Notes under the pieces: generated by a model
Told to the model about the DNA's origin: nothing
Seen by the model: the letters and a program-made list of their open reading frames with translations, nothing else
The model's database searches: none
NCBI GenBank assembly: GCA_963922205.1
Contig: CAWUHX010000324.1
Span: forward strand, 288,801-352,800
Reading direction: 5' to 3'
DNA: 64,000 nucleotides
Source of the DNA: Romanomermis culicivorax
Taxonomy: Eukaryota; Nematoda; Enoplea; Mermithida; Mermithidae
Program-made: the position numbers and the translations under genes
Shown here: positions 1-9,528 of the stretch, in pieces
Layout of the letters: each line of letters opens with the position of its first letter
How positions within the stretch are numbered: the first letter of the stretch is position 1

Positions 1-681
1 CTTGTCTGACTAGTTTTAGTCAGGCATTTCTTGGAAAGGTAGTATTCTGTTCTTGACTTCTCGCCCCTGAGTGACGAGTCATTCCGAGGTTTAGGGCAGG
101 CGCAGGGAAGCACTGGCGTTAAGGTCGATCCCTGGCTATCTCTCCTGCACATCAATTCCCCTTGCCGATTTTACACCCTTCCTCCGACCTGATGGATCAA
201 GGAGGCAAAAATCGGCTAGTGCCGCCCCAAAGATCAAGCCAACTTTTCAAATACAACATGTCGAGCAGTGCAAATGCAAAACAGAATATAAAAATCGAGC
301 GACCTTTTATGACAACCTTACATACAATTCAAAATTATTCATATTGGTAGAAATTTACCATGAAATAATGCAGCATATACCAAATGTTTTTTTGGCAAGA
401 AAGATCACTCGATTTTTATATCATATTCACAAGTTTCAGGAATCTGGTTTTGTCACGAGGTACGAGTGTAAAATATGCTGTTAATTATTGCTAATTCTTT
501 TGAATGAAAATCGTAACTTATGTTTGAAACTTTTGCACAAATTGTTGATGTTCATATTTTTCCCTGTAAACACTTCAGATTGTTCATGTTCATAAACACT
601 TCAACATCCATTTGATTTTCATATTTTCTCGTAAACACTTCAACGTTTTCGTTTCAATACATTTTTACTGGAATCCACTAA
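1..681. other. Gene-free flank
   Basis: I see no supportable gene here. The first 240 bases are more GC-rich than the rest and look like part of an older repeat, but I could not assign a family. The remainder is AT-rich, with short repeats of the phrase AAACACTTCA around 570-645. Confidence 0.5.
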
Positions 682-1443
682 GGCCCGTATTCACAATCGC
701 GTGTTAAGTCAACACGGAGGACTTAACACCGTGTTGGCTAACGCGGCGATCGAGCTAACACCGTGTCAAGTATCACCTCGTATTCACAATAGCGTGTTAA
801 GTCTGTGTTAGCCAACACCGTGTTACTTTTATAACAGGGTGGCAGAATAAGCTCAAGCATGTTTTTTAATATGAAAAAGGATATAACAGGAAAAAATAAC
901 ATTGTGATCAATGTCAACAAGGTTTTTGAACAATGCCAGCGTTTTTCAGTATGTAATATTTGAGTTTGAACAGTCATTTGATGAGCAGTTAATTTTCATG
1001 GATAAAACTTATGATTTTGTATTTACCTGAAGTGCTGGAGGAATCGCATGATTTCGACCAGAAGTTTCTAATTGATCCTGGAGAAGCATAATCAAGTCTC
1101 GGGAACCATTTTTCGACAATTTGTATCTTGATTTAAAGGTAATGTTATCGTAGGCCTCAAATGGATTGACCCTATCCGGAAAGTGACGAATTTGATGTAC
1201 TATTTCTTCACTTTCATCAAGATGATCCAATAGGTCAATAATATCCATGACAATTGAAAAAATTAACAAACAGACTACTGCTAACACGCCGCTAAAACTG
1301 GTAGGGGGAAGGTTTAGAACGCCGTGTTAACTTTTCCATTTTTCGAGCCTAACACGGATTGTGAATACGGGGATAAAACTTAGCACCGTGTTAGCCAAAA
1401 TTTAACACCGTGTCAGCCTAACACGCGATTGTGAATACGGGCC
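682..1443. mobile_element. Non-autonomous PIF/Harbinger DNA transposon, complete ends
   Basis: Both ends carry the inverted repeat GGCCCGTATTCACAATCG (continuing to CGTGTTA) and are flanked by the direct repeat TAA (679-681 and 1444-1446). A 3-bp TWA target-site duplication with GG-starting termini is the signature of the PIF/Harbinger superfamily. Sub-terminal copies of the phrase AACACCGTGTT extend the arms. The interior keeps part of a Harbinger-type transposase on the minus strand (see 1009-1287), so this is a deleted derivative of an autonomous element. It is 762 bp long, and its near-identical termini suggest a fairly recent insertion. Confidence 0.85.
1009..1287 (-). pseudogene. Fragment of Harbinger (HARBI1-like) transposase N-terminus
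   Basis: A 92-codon open stretch contains YKLSKNGSRDLIMLLQDQLE followed by RNHAIPPALQV. This resembles the N-terminal region of HARBI1/PIF nucleases, where an [FY]R[LF]SK motif and a later R-N-x-A-[IL]-[SP]-P-x-L-Q motif precede the catalytic DDE domain. No catalytic part is present; the downstream portion is deleted. The open frame ends inside the element, so it is a relic and probably not expressed. The match is from memory of the family, not from a search. Confidence 0.65.
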
Positions 1444-1790
1444 TAATTGTTTTATGTAACTCACTAAGTAGCACCAGCCTAATTGCTGTCTTAGTTATTT
1501 TGTGTGAAAAACGGCCAGATTCGTAAAAAGTAATTATGGGCTTACAAAAAACAGGGCCAATGATGGCCCTGCAAAACAACAAACAGTACATTACATACAT
1601 TGTATGCAAGATAGAAATATTACAGTAGGACAGTAGTGTGGCCTGCTGTCGGCAAGTACAAGGAGTAGTGTTGGCCCTACCCTTTTTCGAAAACGTGTTC
1701 TGCACAGAAAAGGGAAGAAAGTCAGTCGAAGATTTTCGAATCTTACAAGACAGTCGATTTTTGGAGCAGAACGTTTTCTCAGATCTTTCC

Positions 1791-2039
1791 TGTGCAGTTG
1801 GATAGCGACCTATCCACTCAACATCATTTTTGTGAAGCGGTACCTGGCGTACCCTCAACCGATTGGCATATAAGCCAGCGCTGCCCCTTTGCATCTCTGT
1901 GTGCAGTTGGATAGTGACCTATCCACTCAACGTTTGTTGTGAAGCGGTACCCGGAACTGTTTAGCATATAATCGAGCGCTGCCCCTTTGCATTTCTGAAC
2001 TTGTTAGCATATAAGCGGGCATCGCCCTTTTGCATTTCC
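1791..2039. repeat. 109-bp tandem repeat, 2.3 copies
   Basis: Two head-to-tail units start at 1791 and 1900. Each begins TGTGCAGTTGGATAG, continues to CCTATCCACTCAAC, and ends with a GCATATAA...GCGCTGCCCCTTTGCAT segment. A third, tail-only piece (2001-2039) repeats the last 40 bp. Within each unit GGATAG and CTATCC form a short hairpin enclosed by GTTG/CAAC. Long open frames across this region (for example 1418-1894, minus strand) are incidental to the repeat. Confidence 0.75.
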
Positions 2040-3096
2040 TTTTCCCTCATTCATTTCCGTGTATTGTATGACCAGCGGGTACTTTCGACCCCGATCCGCG
2101 CTAGCCTTTTTCTTGGTTCCACGAATCTGTCGTTCCGCCACATCGTTCCCCATTGTTGCCCCACACGTTTTGTGTACATTCACTTTATTCTGGTCGCACG
2201 ACGCGGTATTGGATATTATTTTGTACGTAAGATCTTTATAAATAAATTTTATCCACAGGAACAATATTTCCTTTTCAAAGTCAGCAGGATTACCCAACCT
2301 ATCCCTGACACTACTACACACATGCGATTTCAATATAATTTAACGCACTCAGAATAACTTTTATTATTTTCAAATCTTGTGAAAAAGATTCATACATCGC
2401 AATAATCAATTTTATTGAGATGTTCATTTTTATAATAAATCATTAAAAATGAACCAGCGATCAATGGAAAAATCCTAAGCGGTATTAACAACCTGTAAAA
2501 TTTATCTAATCAAACAGAGCTTTTATAATAAATAAAATTTACGTTCAAATGAAGTGAATATTACAGCAAATGCAATATAAATGATCCACGTGATTTAGGT
2601 CTGGAATTTTTCCTTATAGGTATACAGTAATCTTATAAGTGCTTTTTGAACACATATTCAAACAAAGGCTTTTCTAAATCATCGAAATCTTCAATTGGCA
2701 CAGTGCTGAAACACAAAAATTGTTTTGTCTGAAGACTTATTCTTTTTACCATAGACTGAACTTGTACACTTATAATGAAGAAACCATCAGAGAACATGAC
2801 TGTAATTGAAATCACACTAAAAAATGCTTATTTCACATCTTTGCAAACTCGTTGAATTTCAAACGAAGAAAGGCATTAAATGTCGATTCTGTAAACAACA
2901 TTGCAAATAACCAAACAGAATTTTTAGCGGTTAAGATGACAAAAATAATGAAAAAGACACTATTCCTCAAGTGTTAAGATGAATAGGTAGGTATTTTTCG
3001 AACAGTTTGCAATCCGTACGTGATGGAATTTTACACCAGCAAATTTAACATTAATTATTCGTACCGGTTTTGAGTTTTAGGACGTATTTTGCATTT
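2040..3096. other. 3' flank of ALKBH6, no recognised gene
   Basis: AT-rich sequence. The only suggestive feature is an open stretch on the minus strand (2633-2815) that contains two possible splice acceptors (TTACAG, TTTCAG) and ends EDFDDLEKPLFEYVFKKHL. I do not recognise it and cannot join it to another exon, so no gene is called. Confidence 0.4.
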
Positions 3097-6000
3097 TCAT
3101 TTATTGGAACCGACGCTACTGTCGGATGACGGGGTCGACGTCCGGCCGAATTCCTGAGCGATTCGTTTCTTACGGCTGCGCGGAGTTAAAGGCGGTACGA
3201 CGAGAGTGTCGACCAATATCCTGGATATTCTGGGTACGTTTCGGAAAGTTAGGGCCACACGTTTGCCGCGCACCAACTTTTGATCGGCCTCAATGTCAGG
3301 GCAAAGGTCGAAATTGAATATTGTTCCGGGTTTTAAAATATCCATGAAGGTGTCGTCGATGCCGTGCAAATATTTTTTGTACATGTCGCCTTTAAGCAAC
3401 AATAAACTACGAGGTTGCAGGAACATGGAACCGATAAATTGTCTTTCTAAGGTCTAAAAATAGCAAAAAAATTTATTAGATGCGAACAAGCATGAAATCT
3501 AAGGACTTTGGAAAAATATTTAAAACGAATAATGACAAATGAGAACGTGTTTTCTGACAGGGTAAAAATGAATATCTAGTTTTCAAAGAAATTTTAAATT
3601 TTTCGAATCAAAATCGAGTGAAAGTTAATTTATTTTTTTCGATGGGACATTCATAAGCGCTCAATCTTCACTGATCAATTGATTCGTTGATATTTTCTCA
3701 TACATTGTCTCTAATGTCGAGTAGAACGTTTTCTTTCAATAAAAACACAGCCAAAGTCCGACGAAAAAACATTATTTTTACATCTCTATAATTGAAGAAA
3801 TGATAAACATTTCATTTTATGCCAGTCATTTCCTAAAGAAACTCTTGTGTAACATTAATCTTCGTATCTATAATATTTTCTTACATATGCTATATAATCT
3901 TGCCAACTAACACTTTATCTATCACTCGTCTATAATGAGACGTTCCAAGTTCGAAACAATTAGAGTATATCTCAAATCCAAGACTTGTTAAATGTTGAAC
4001 CTCAACATTTGATGAAAGTTCACTCAATGCTAATAAATATTTTTCACTTGAAAGACACGGAATCGAAACGAATGACTGCTCTAGTATGAAAAACATAACA
4101 GACAGAAAAATTGAAGGATCGAAACACGGGCACAAATTTTGTTTTCTTTTTTCCAAAATCTGTCAGTGCTTTTTCTTTATTTTTCATTACGCAAGTAGAA
4201 GACATTTTCAATATTTTATAGAATTCTGACCTCGGTTTCATAAAAGTTTTGCAATTAATTGCATGAGCTGAATTGACTGGCGAGGCCAATCGTTGCGTAA
4301 ACATTCTTTAGTAATCAGAACGGAGACGCCTACTCGAATTCGCTCACCAACGAACTAATTTGGAAGACTTACCACATTCGATACATCTCGGTAAAATTTC
4401 ATAATGCAATGACTCCCGAGGCTTAAAATAGCCGCCGCGGGAAAATAAGCCGGTCCGTCAACGTGAGCCTGAAAACATCAGAAAAAGTAATTAGAGGAAA
4501 GTGTCTATGCTAATTATACAATCTATTCCATCAACAAATCTACATAAAACAGAAAAATGTAGTAGCTAGTACAAGCAAGATCATGATTCATATTCATATT
4601 TTTTTTTTTTTTTTTCACGACGACTTTTTATCCTGAAAGAGCAAAATAAAGCATGCACAAAGATCAACTTTAAGACGACCCTAAAAAATAATTTACGCCG
4701 GAAACGATGTTATGCAATTAAATAAGCACGACCTGATTTTTAAATAATCATAACAAACGAAAAATAAAACACATTTTCTATGCATTGAAAAATATATAGT
4801 AAGGAAAATAAGGTTCTTAATTCAAAAATTAATCACAGGTTTATCAAGCTTACTGATTATCACAATCTTATGCTTCAAGAAGTATTTCTCAAAAGCTTTT
4901 TGGTCCATGATTTCAAAAAGTCGAAGCACAGTTTTTTGCATATTTTTCCTAAACAACTCCCAAATATCTACCAAACTATCATTCTTTTCATACCGTTGTC
5001 TTGTCAACCATATACAATTTTGTGCCATACATAAGACAATATTGGCAAAAGTCAGTTGTTCCTTACTACAAGAATTTAGTTTCAAACCAAAGACAAAATT
5101 GAGTATATCTACATTGAAATTTTTATAAATTTTTTTCAAAAGTTGTACAATCTTTACCCAAAAATCTGTCAATCTTGGGCATAAGACTATTGCATGCTAA
5201 ATATCTTCTCTACAAGACTCATTTTGTGATATACAAAATTTACAATTCGGATCTTGATAGTTATTCATATGATTAATTTTGGATCTAGTTAGAAGTAACC
5301 GGTGTACAATTGCAAAGTGAAGATTTCTTGTACCACCATCCAAAAATTTGCACTTCGATAAGCTTAAAAGTTTATTTATATCCAATAAACTTTCATTTAA
5401 ATTTATTACCCAATAGGACATTGGCTTTTCATTTGTCAAATTTCCTTTTCTAATGCAAAAATACAACAGTTTTGTGGTTACTTTATCCAAACTGATCACT
5501 TCATTATTCAGGATAACTTCGTTTTTATCTGTGTGTCTGAGACCAGTTTTAATTTCTGCTAATCTAATTTTTTTGTACAATTCTGGAACATTTAGTGTAT
5601 TCAATCGCCTTTTAGATGCATTTCTAACTTTTTCATAAAAGTATTCAAAAATTTGCATGTCCGTCATTTTCAACCTTCTGTATCTGAGTAAAAGCATCAA
5701 GCTCATGGCTTCAATTTTCGCAGGAACATCAGTAAGATTTATGCCTCCCAATTCTACAGGTAGTTTTAACGTTTTAATTGCAACCAAACTCTTTGGGCTA
5801 AAAGTTGACCAAATAAAACTTGCAGAAGAACCTTCAATATTTTTTACGAAACCTGGTGAGACCTTACAAAAAATGGATGCATACCATAACTTGGAGAGAT
5901 AATATGTATCAATTATTTTTGCTCGTGCATAATAGGAAACATTAAAACTAATAGTTTTTGTTTTAATCTTCTCAAATTCGTGAGAAATACCATTAAGGTT

Positions 6001-9000
6001 TTCTAGACTGCTAGTGCCTAGTTTATCGAAATAGATTCCATAAATTTTAATCTTTTCTACAATAAATTCTTTATAAATATCGGGAACCTGGATATTTACA
6101 GCATTTCCAAAAAGTAAACTTTTGGTCTTTGCTTTTTTTAGAGTTGCACCACTAATCTTTTGGAACATTTCATATATTTGAAAGATTCTTTGTACTGATT
6201 GAAAATCTCCAACAAAGAAGTTTGTGTCATCAGCATAATTGCATAGTTTTACTGATTGGCTTAAAATTTTTATTCCATTAACTAACTTATCCCTTCTAAT
6301 AAAATTACAAAGTACCTCAGAAACCAAAACATAGATTAAAGCTGAAAGAGGACAACCTTGCCTAATTCCTCGACTGATTTTGAAGGGGAACGTTTCATAA
6401 CCATTAATCAATAAAGACGAAGTTACATATCCACTTTTGTATATCATTTTTATCCACCTTATGAAATTTGAACTAAAATTAAAATACTCTAATGTTCGAA
6501 ATACAAAATGCCATTCTATTATATCAAAAGCAGACATTTGATCCACTGAAAGTAAAATTCCAGTTAGGTCTTTCTCATTTACATAATTGATTGCATTGTA
6601 AATGACAATCAAGCCATCTCTAATGTCTCTTCCTTGTACTGCACATGTTTGATTTTGATGAACAATTTTAGGCATAACTTTTTTAAGACGATTAACTAGA
6701 ATTTTTGCCAAAATTTTATAGTCAACATTTAACATGGAAATTGGTCTCCAATTGCTTCTCTCACTTTTGTCACTATTGTTTCCTTTATAAATTTGAGAGA
6801 TGATACTGTGATACATAGACTCACAAAGTTTACCTTCTTTAAACATGGTCATGTAAACATTTTTTAAAACAGGAACTAGTTGATCCAAAAATTTCAGATA
6901 AAATTCTGTAGGGAGACCATCGCTACCTGGAGACTTTCCCTTTTTAAAGGATTTTATAGCAAGTTTTACTTCAGTTTCAGAGATGTCTTTTTCAAAATCT
7001 TGATTGTCACTTTTGTCTACTGTATTAGGAGGCTTGACATCAAAGAAGGAAGTCTTTTTATTTTTGTCCTCAATAGTTGATGTATAAAGTGTACAATACT
7101 GATTATTGAATTCGCTTAAGACTTCCAACTGATCTTCCAAAAGAGTACCATCTTGCTTTTTAATGCTGGATATTATTCTATTTTCAGCAGATCTCTTTTG
7201 CAACATTTTTGCTGTTGCAAGAGAAACTCTATCAGAGAGAATATCTTGGTAATGTGTTTTCCTTAATTTGGCTTTAATGTCAGATTTAGTTAAAACTTTA
7301 AATTCATTTTTGCTCTCTTTCAAAGATTTCACAAATTCAAGATTTCCTGGTCTTTCCCTTATTCTGTCTTGTAGCATATTTATCCTGCTCTCAAGTTTTA
7401 TTTTCTTCTGACACAAAATTTTTTGTTGTTGCCTTTTAATTTGGGCAAATTCCCATTTCAAATCAACTTTAAAATTTTCCCATTTATCCAGTGGATTTTC
7501 AGCAGACTCACTATTCACTCTATTCAAAAGCTTTAAAAAAGTACTGTTGATCAAATCTTTCAACTTTTGATCTTTTGTTTCTAAAAGACTTATATCCATT
7601 TTCCAAAAGGATGGACCAATTTTGACATTAAGAAATTTTGTGTTAAATTTAATAACAAAACATTTATGATCACTGATTGTAAAATCAATTACACTGTGTG
7701 ACTTGTAAGCATCAGCAAGTAGTCGACTTGAATAAATTCTATCGATTCGAGAACCAGTTTTATGAGCATGTGAAACATGGGTGAACAACTTTAACTTTGG
7801 GTTATGAAATCTAAAAACATCCAAAAGATTCAATTTATTTTTAATCAACTCAAAAATATCGGCACCAGTTTCTTCTTGCCTAAGTTCTTCCAGCAAGAGG
7901 CCAGTAAACATTAATCTTTTTCTGAAGGCTTTTTCGAATTCTCATAACATGGTACAAGAATGAAGATTACAACAAAAATTACTAAGTTACTACGCCGTAC
8001 CCATGCTCAACCTTGCCTGGCTTGGTGATCTTGCTGAAACCACGGCTCCGGGTAAATTATTCTCGGAAACTACAGTAGGGGTAAATACAACTTTTATCCC
8101 TCAATAACGTTAATGGTATGACATTAAATTCGAGTAGTGAAATGATCATGCTTGCAACAAAATAATTCAAAATTCAAATTTAATTCAAAAAAAATAAAAA
8201 TAAAAAAAATAATAAACGAAGATCCATGTAATTCAGAACCTGCAAAATTATTCCACAAGTAGGAGAACTGTAACCATAGCAAGCCGTCTGTTAATTTGCA
8301 AAAATATTTTGTTTTTCAAGTGAAATTTGGTGTTTCATAAATAAAGTACTATGTTGACTTTAGAACCGAAATCCAAACCACGAAGAAGTATCGAACAAAC
8401 TTTCATTTACCATAATCCCGTGGCCACTATCGTATTCGTTGACCAACACGTGATTAGGATAAATCCCGGGTGGGAAAGCCTCTGTTTTTGAACAAACGAG
8501 ACTAATAGGACGTTTCAGCCAATCGGGAATTCCATCTTTGTCCAAAATTAGGACATTGCCTTCTACATCGCCCCCTAAGCGATACAGAAGGTTTTAGTAC
8601 AACGTAGGTAGCTCGGAATAGTAGAAATAAGACTTGAAGATGAGCCTGAAGAGCAGTAAATGAAAATTTTTCATTTGCCGCAATGATTAAAATGATTGTT
8701 TTGGCCTAGAAGCATTATTGGAATACACCTTTTCAATGGCGAACATGCTGAGAACGAATTTTCCAAACTGTTTTTTGAAATTGGAAAAATTTTTGAGATT
8801 ATCGCAAGTCGCGATACATTTTAAAAAGAACATTATCGAATTTTTCAACTTCGATTTACCGCTCAATATTAGCTATATACAGGGTACGTGCTTTGTTTAG
8901 ATAATTTTTCAGAATGAAATTGCAGATAAGGACTAATCTAAAAATGGAAAACATGAGTGATGAACTTGCTCACCCCAGCAAGAAGTCCGACGTCCAACTA

Positions 9001-9212
9001 AAGCTTTCCATTTGGGTTGGGGTGTTGCATCAATTTTTCTTCGCAAATAAAGTTCGTCAATCGAGTTTATGAAGTCTGGTATATAATATGCTTCAGGCGG
9101 TGCCTAAAATGTGACATTACTTATGTCAACAAAAATTAAGTTCACGCAAGCGTACCGTTGCAACTCTATAGTCGTCGGGCTGGATTCGTTTCCCTGAGCT
9201 TGGTTCAACCAT
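3097..9212 (-). CDS. ALKBH6: ALKBH6, AlkB-family Fe(II)/2-oxoglutarate dioxygenase (5 exons)
   Basis: Exons (minus strand): 9212-9156, 9103-8974, 8574-8411, 4468-4373 and 3453-3097. They sum to 804 nt, 267 codons plus stop, with all phases matching and GT-AG introns. The protein opens MVEPSSGKRIQPDDYRVAT, then APPEAYYIPDFI, the conserved ALKBH6 start. The N-x-Y of VNEY (about N108, Y110), the iron ligands HVD (H119, D121) and the distal histidine in YLHGI (H179) are present, as are the two 2-oxoglutarate arginines in RVALTFR (R214, R220), so the catalytic set is intact. Length fits the animal family (about 240-270). The C-terminus has a basic then Ser/Thr-rich tail (SRKKR...TSTPSSDSS). Family members act on nucleic acids, but the substrate of ALKBH6 is less clear. 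The fourth intron is enlarged to 3.9 kb by a LINE on the same strand. The start is the first in-frame ATG after the acceptor at 9240, 316 bp downstream of ASF1. Confidence 0.93.
3100..3105 (-). terminator. AATAAA overlapping the last ALKBH6 codons
   Basis: The final codons AAT AAA before the TGA stop spell a canonical poly(A) signal. If used, cleavage would fall within about 10-25 nt after the signal, giving an extremely short 3' UTR. It may be coincidence, and another signal further downstream could be used. Confidence 0.35.
4598..7930 (-). mobile_element. 5'-truncated Tx1/L1-group LINE with poly(A) tail, in ALKBH6 intron 4
   Basis: The insertion lies in the same orientation as the host gene. 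It ends in a 17-base A tail (T-run 4599-4615 on the plus strand) after a 206-bp 3' UTR. The coding part begins within the endonuclease domain, so the 5' end and any first reading frame are missing. An in-frame TGA lies just upstream of the first usable ATG at 7911. I could not find a convincing target-site duplication; the 5' junction near 7930 is approximate. Confidence 0.85.
4822..7911 (-). pseudogene. LINE endonuclease/reverse transcriptase, one in-frame stop
   Basis: The frame codes for the end of an APE-type endonuclease (RIDRIYSS near residue 55, SDH at 80-82). Next comes a long linker and a full reverse-transcriptase domain: NWRPISMLNVDYKILAKIL (387-405), DQMSAFD (457-463), RGIRQGCPLS (514-523) and catalytic YADD (559-562). 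The region ILVNRLKK...QTCAVQGRDI is characteristic of the Tx1 branch of the L1 group. A single TAG stop (5197-5199) interrupts the C-terminal zinc-binding motif: CKFC lies before it, and the same frame continues with HAIVLCPRL to the true stop at 4822. Apart from 5' truncation and this stop the frame is intact for about 1,030 codons, which points to a young copy. Confidence 0.9.
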
Positions 9213-9239
9213 AACACCAAGTTTCGCATCAAGTAACAC

Positions 9240-9241
9240 CT
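9240..9241 (-). promoter_or_regulatory. 3' splice acceptor before ALKBH6 start (candidate trans-splice site)
   Basis: GTTCTTTTAG (minus strand) lies 28 nt upstream of the ALKBH6 ATG. No cis donor or upstream coding exon is evident in the 290 bp back to the ASF1 stop. In nematodes such an acceptor about 100 bp after an upstream poly(A) signal is typical of spliced-leader trans-splicing in operons. This role is inferred. Confidence 0.5.
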
Positions 9242-9345
9242 AAAAGAACAAGAGAATATTAAAATATGAAAATTTAGTCCCAAAGCGGAAGATAAACGAA
9301 CAGTCCGAATTAACGGCAACCTACAATTCCTCAAAAAACGACAGT

Positions 9346-9351
9346 TTTATT
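9346..9351 (-). terminator. AATAAA poly(A) signal of ASF1
   Basis: AATAAA on the minus strand lies 178 bp after the ASF1 stop and 105 bp before the ALKBH6 acceptor. That spacing is what nematode operons show between an upstream gene's signal and the downstream trans-splice site. Confidence 0.55.
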
Positions 9352-9528
9352 AAAACAAAAATTAACGTAAAAAATATAAACGAATACAATTGAAAATGAC
9401 CAAAAGCAAGCTGTAGTAAATTTAAGGTTTGTTTAGAAAATTTACATTCTCTCGCGATTCTTTGCAGTAAAAATTTCAACTTATTTTAGGCCATTTAAAA
9501 CTAGAACTGAGGTATACAAAAACGTCAC

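Noticed and set aside
1418-1894. 158-codon open stretch on the minus strand
   Set aside because: It runs through the end of the PIF element and the tandem repeat. It has no domain and its composition follows the repeats.
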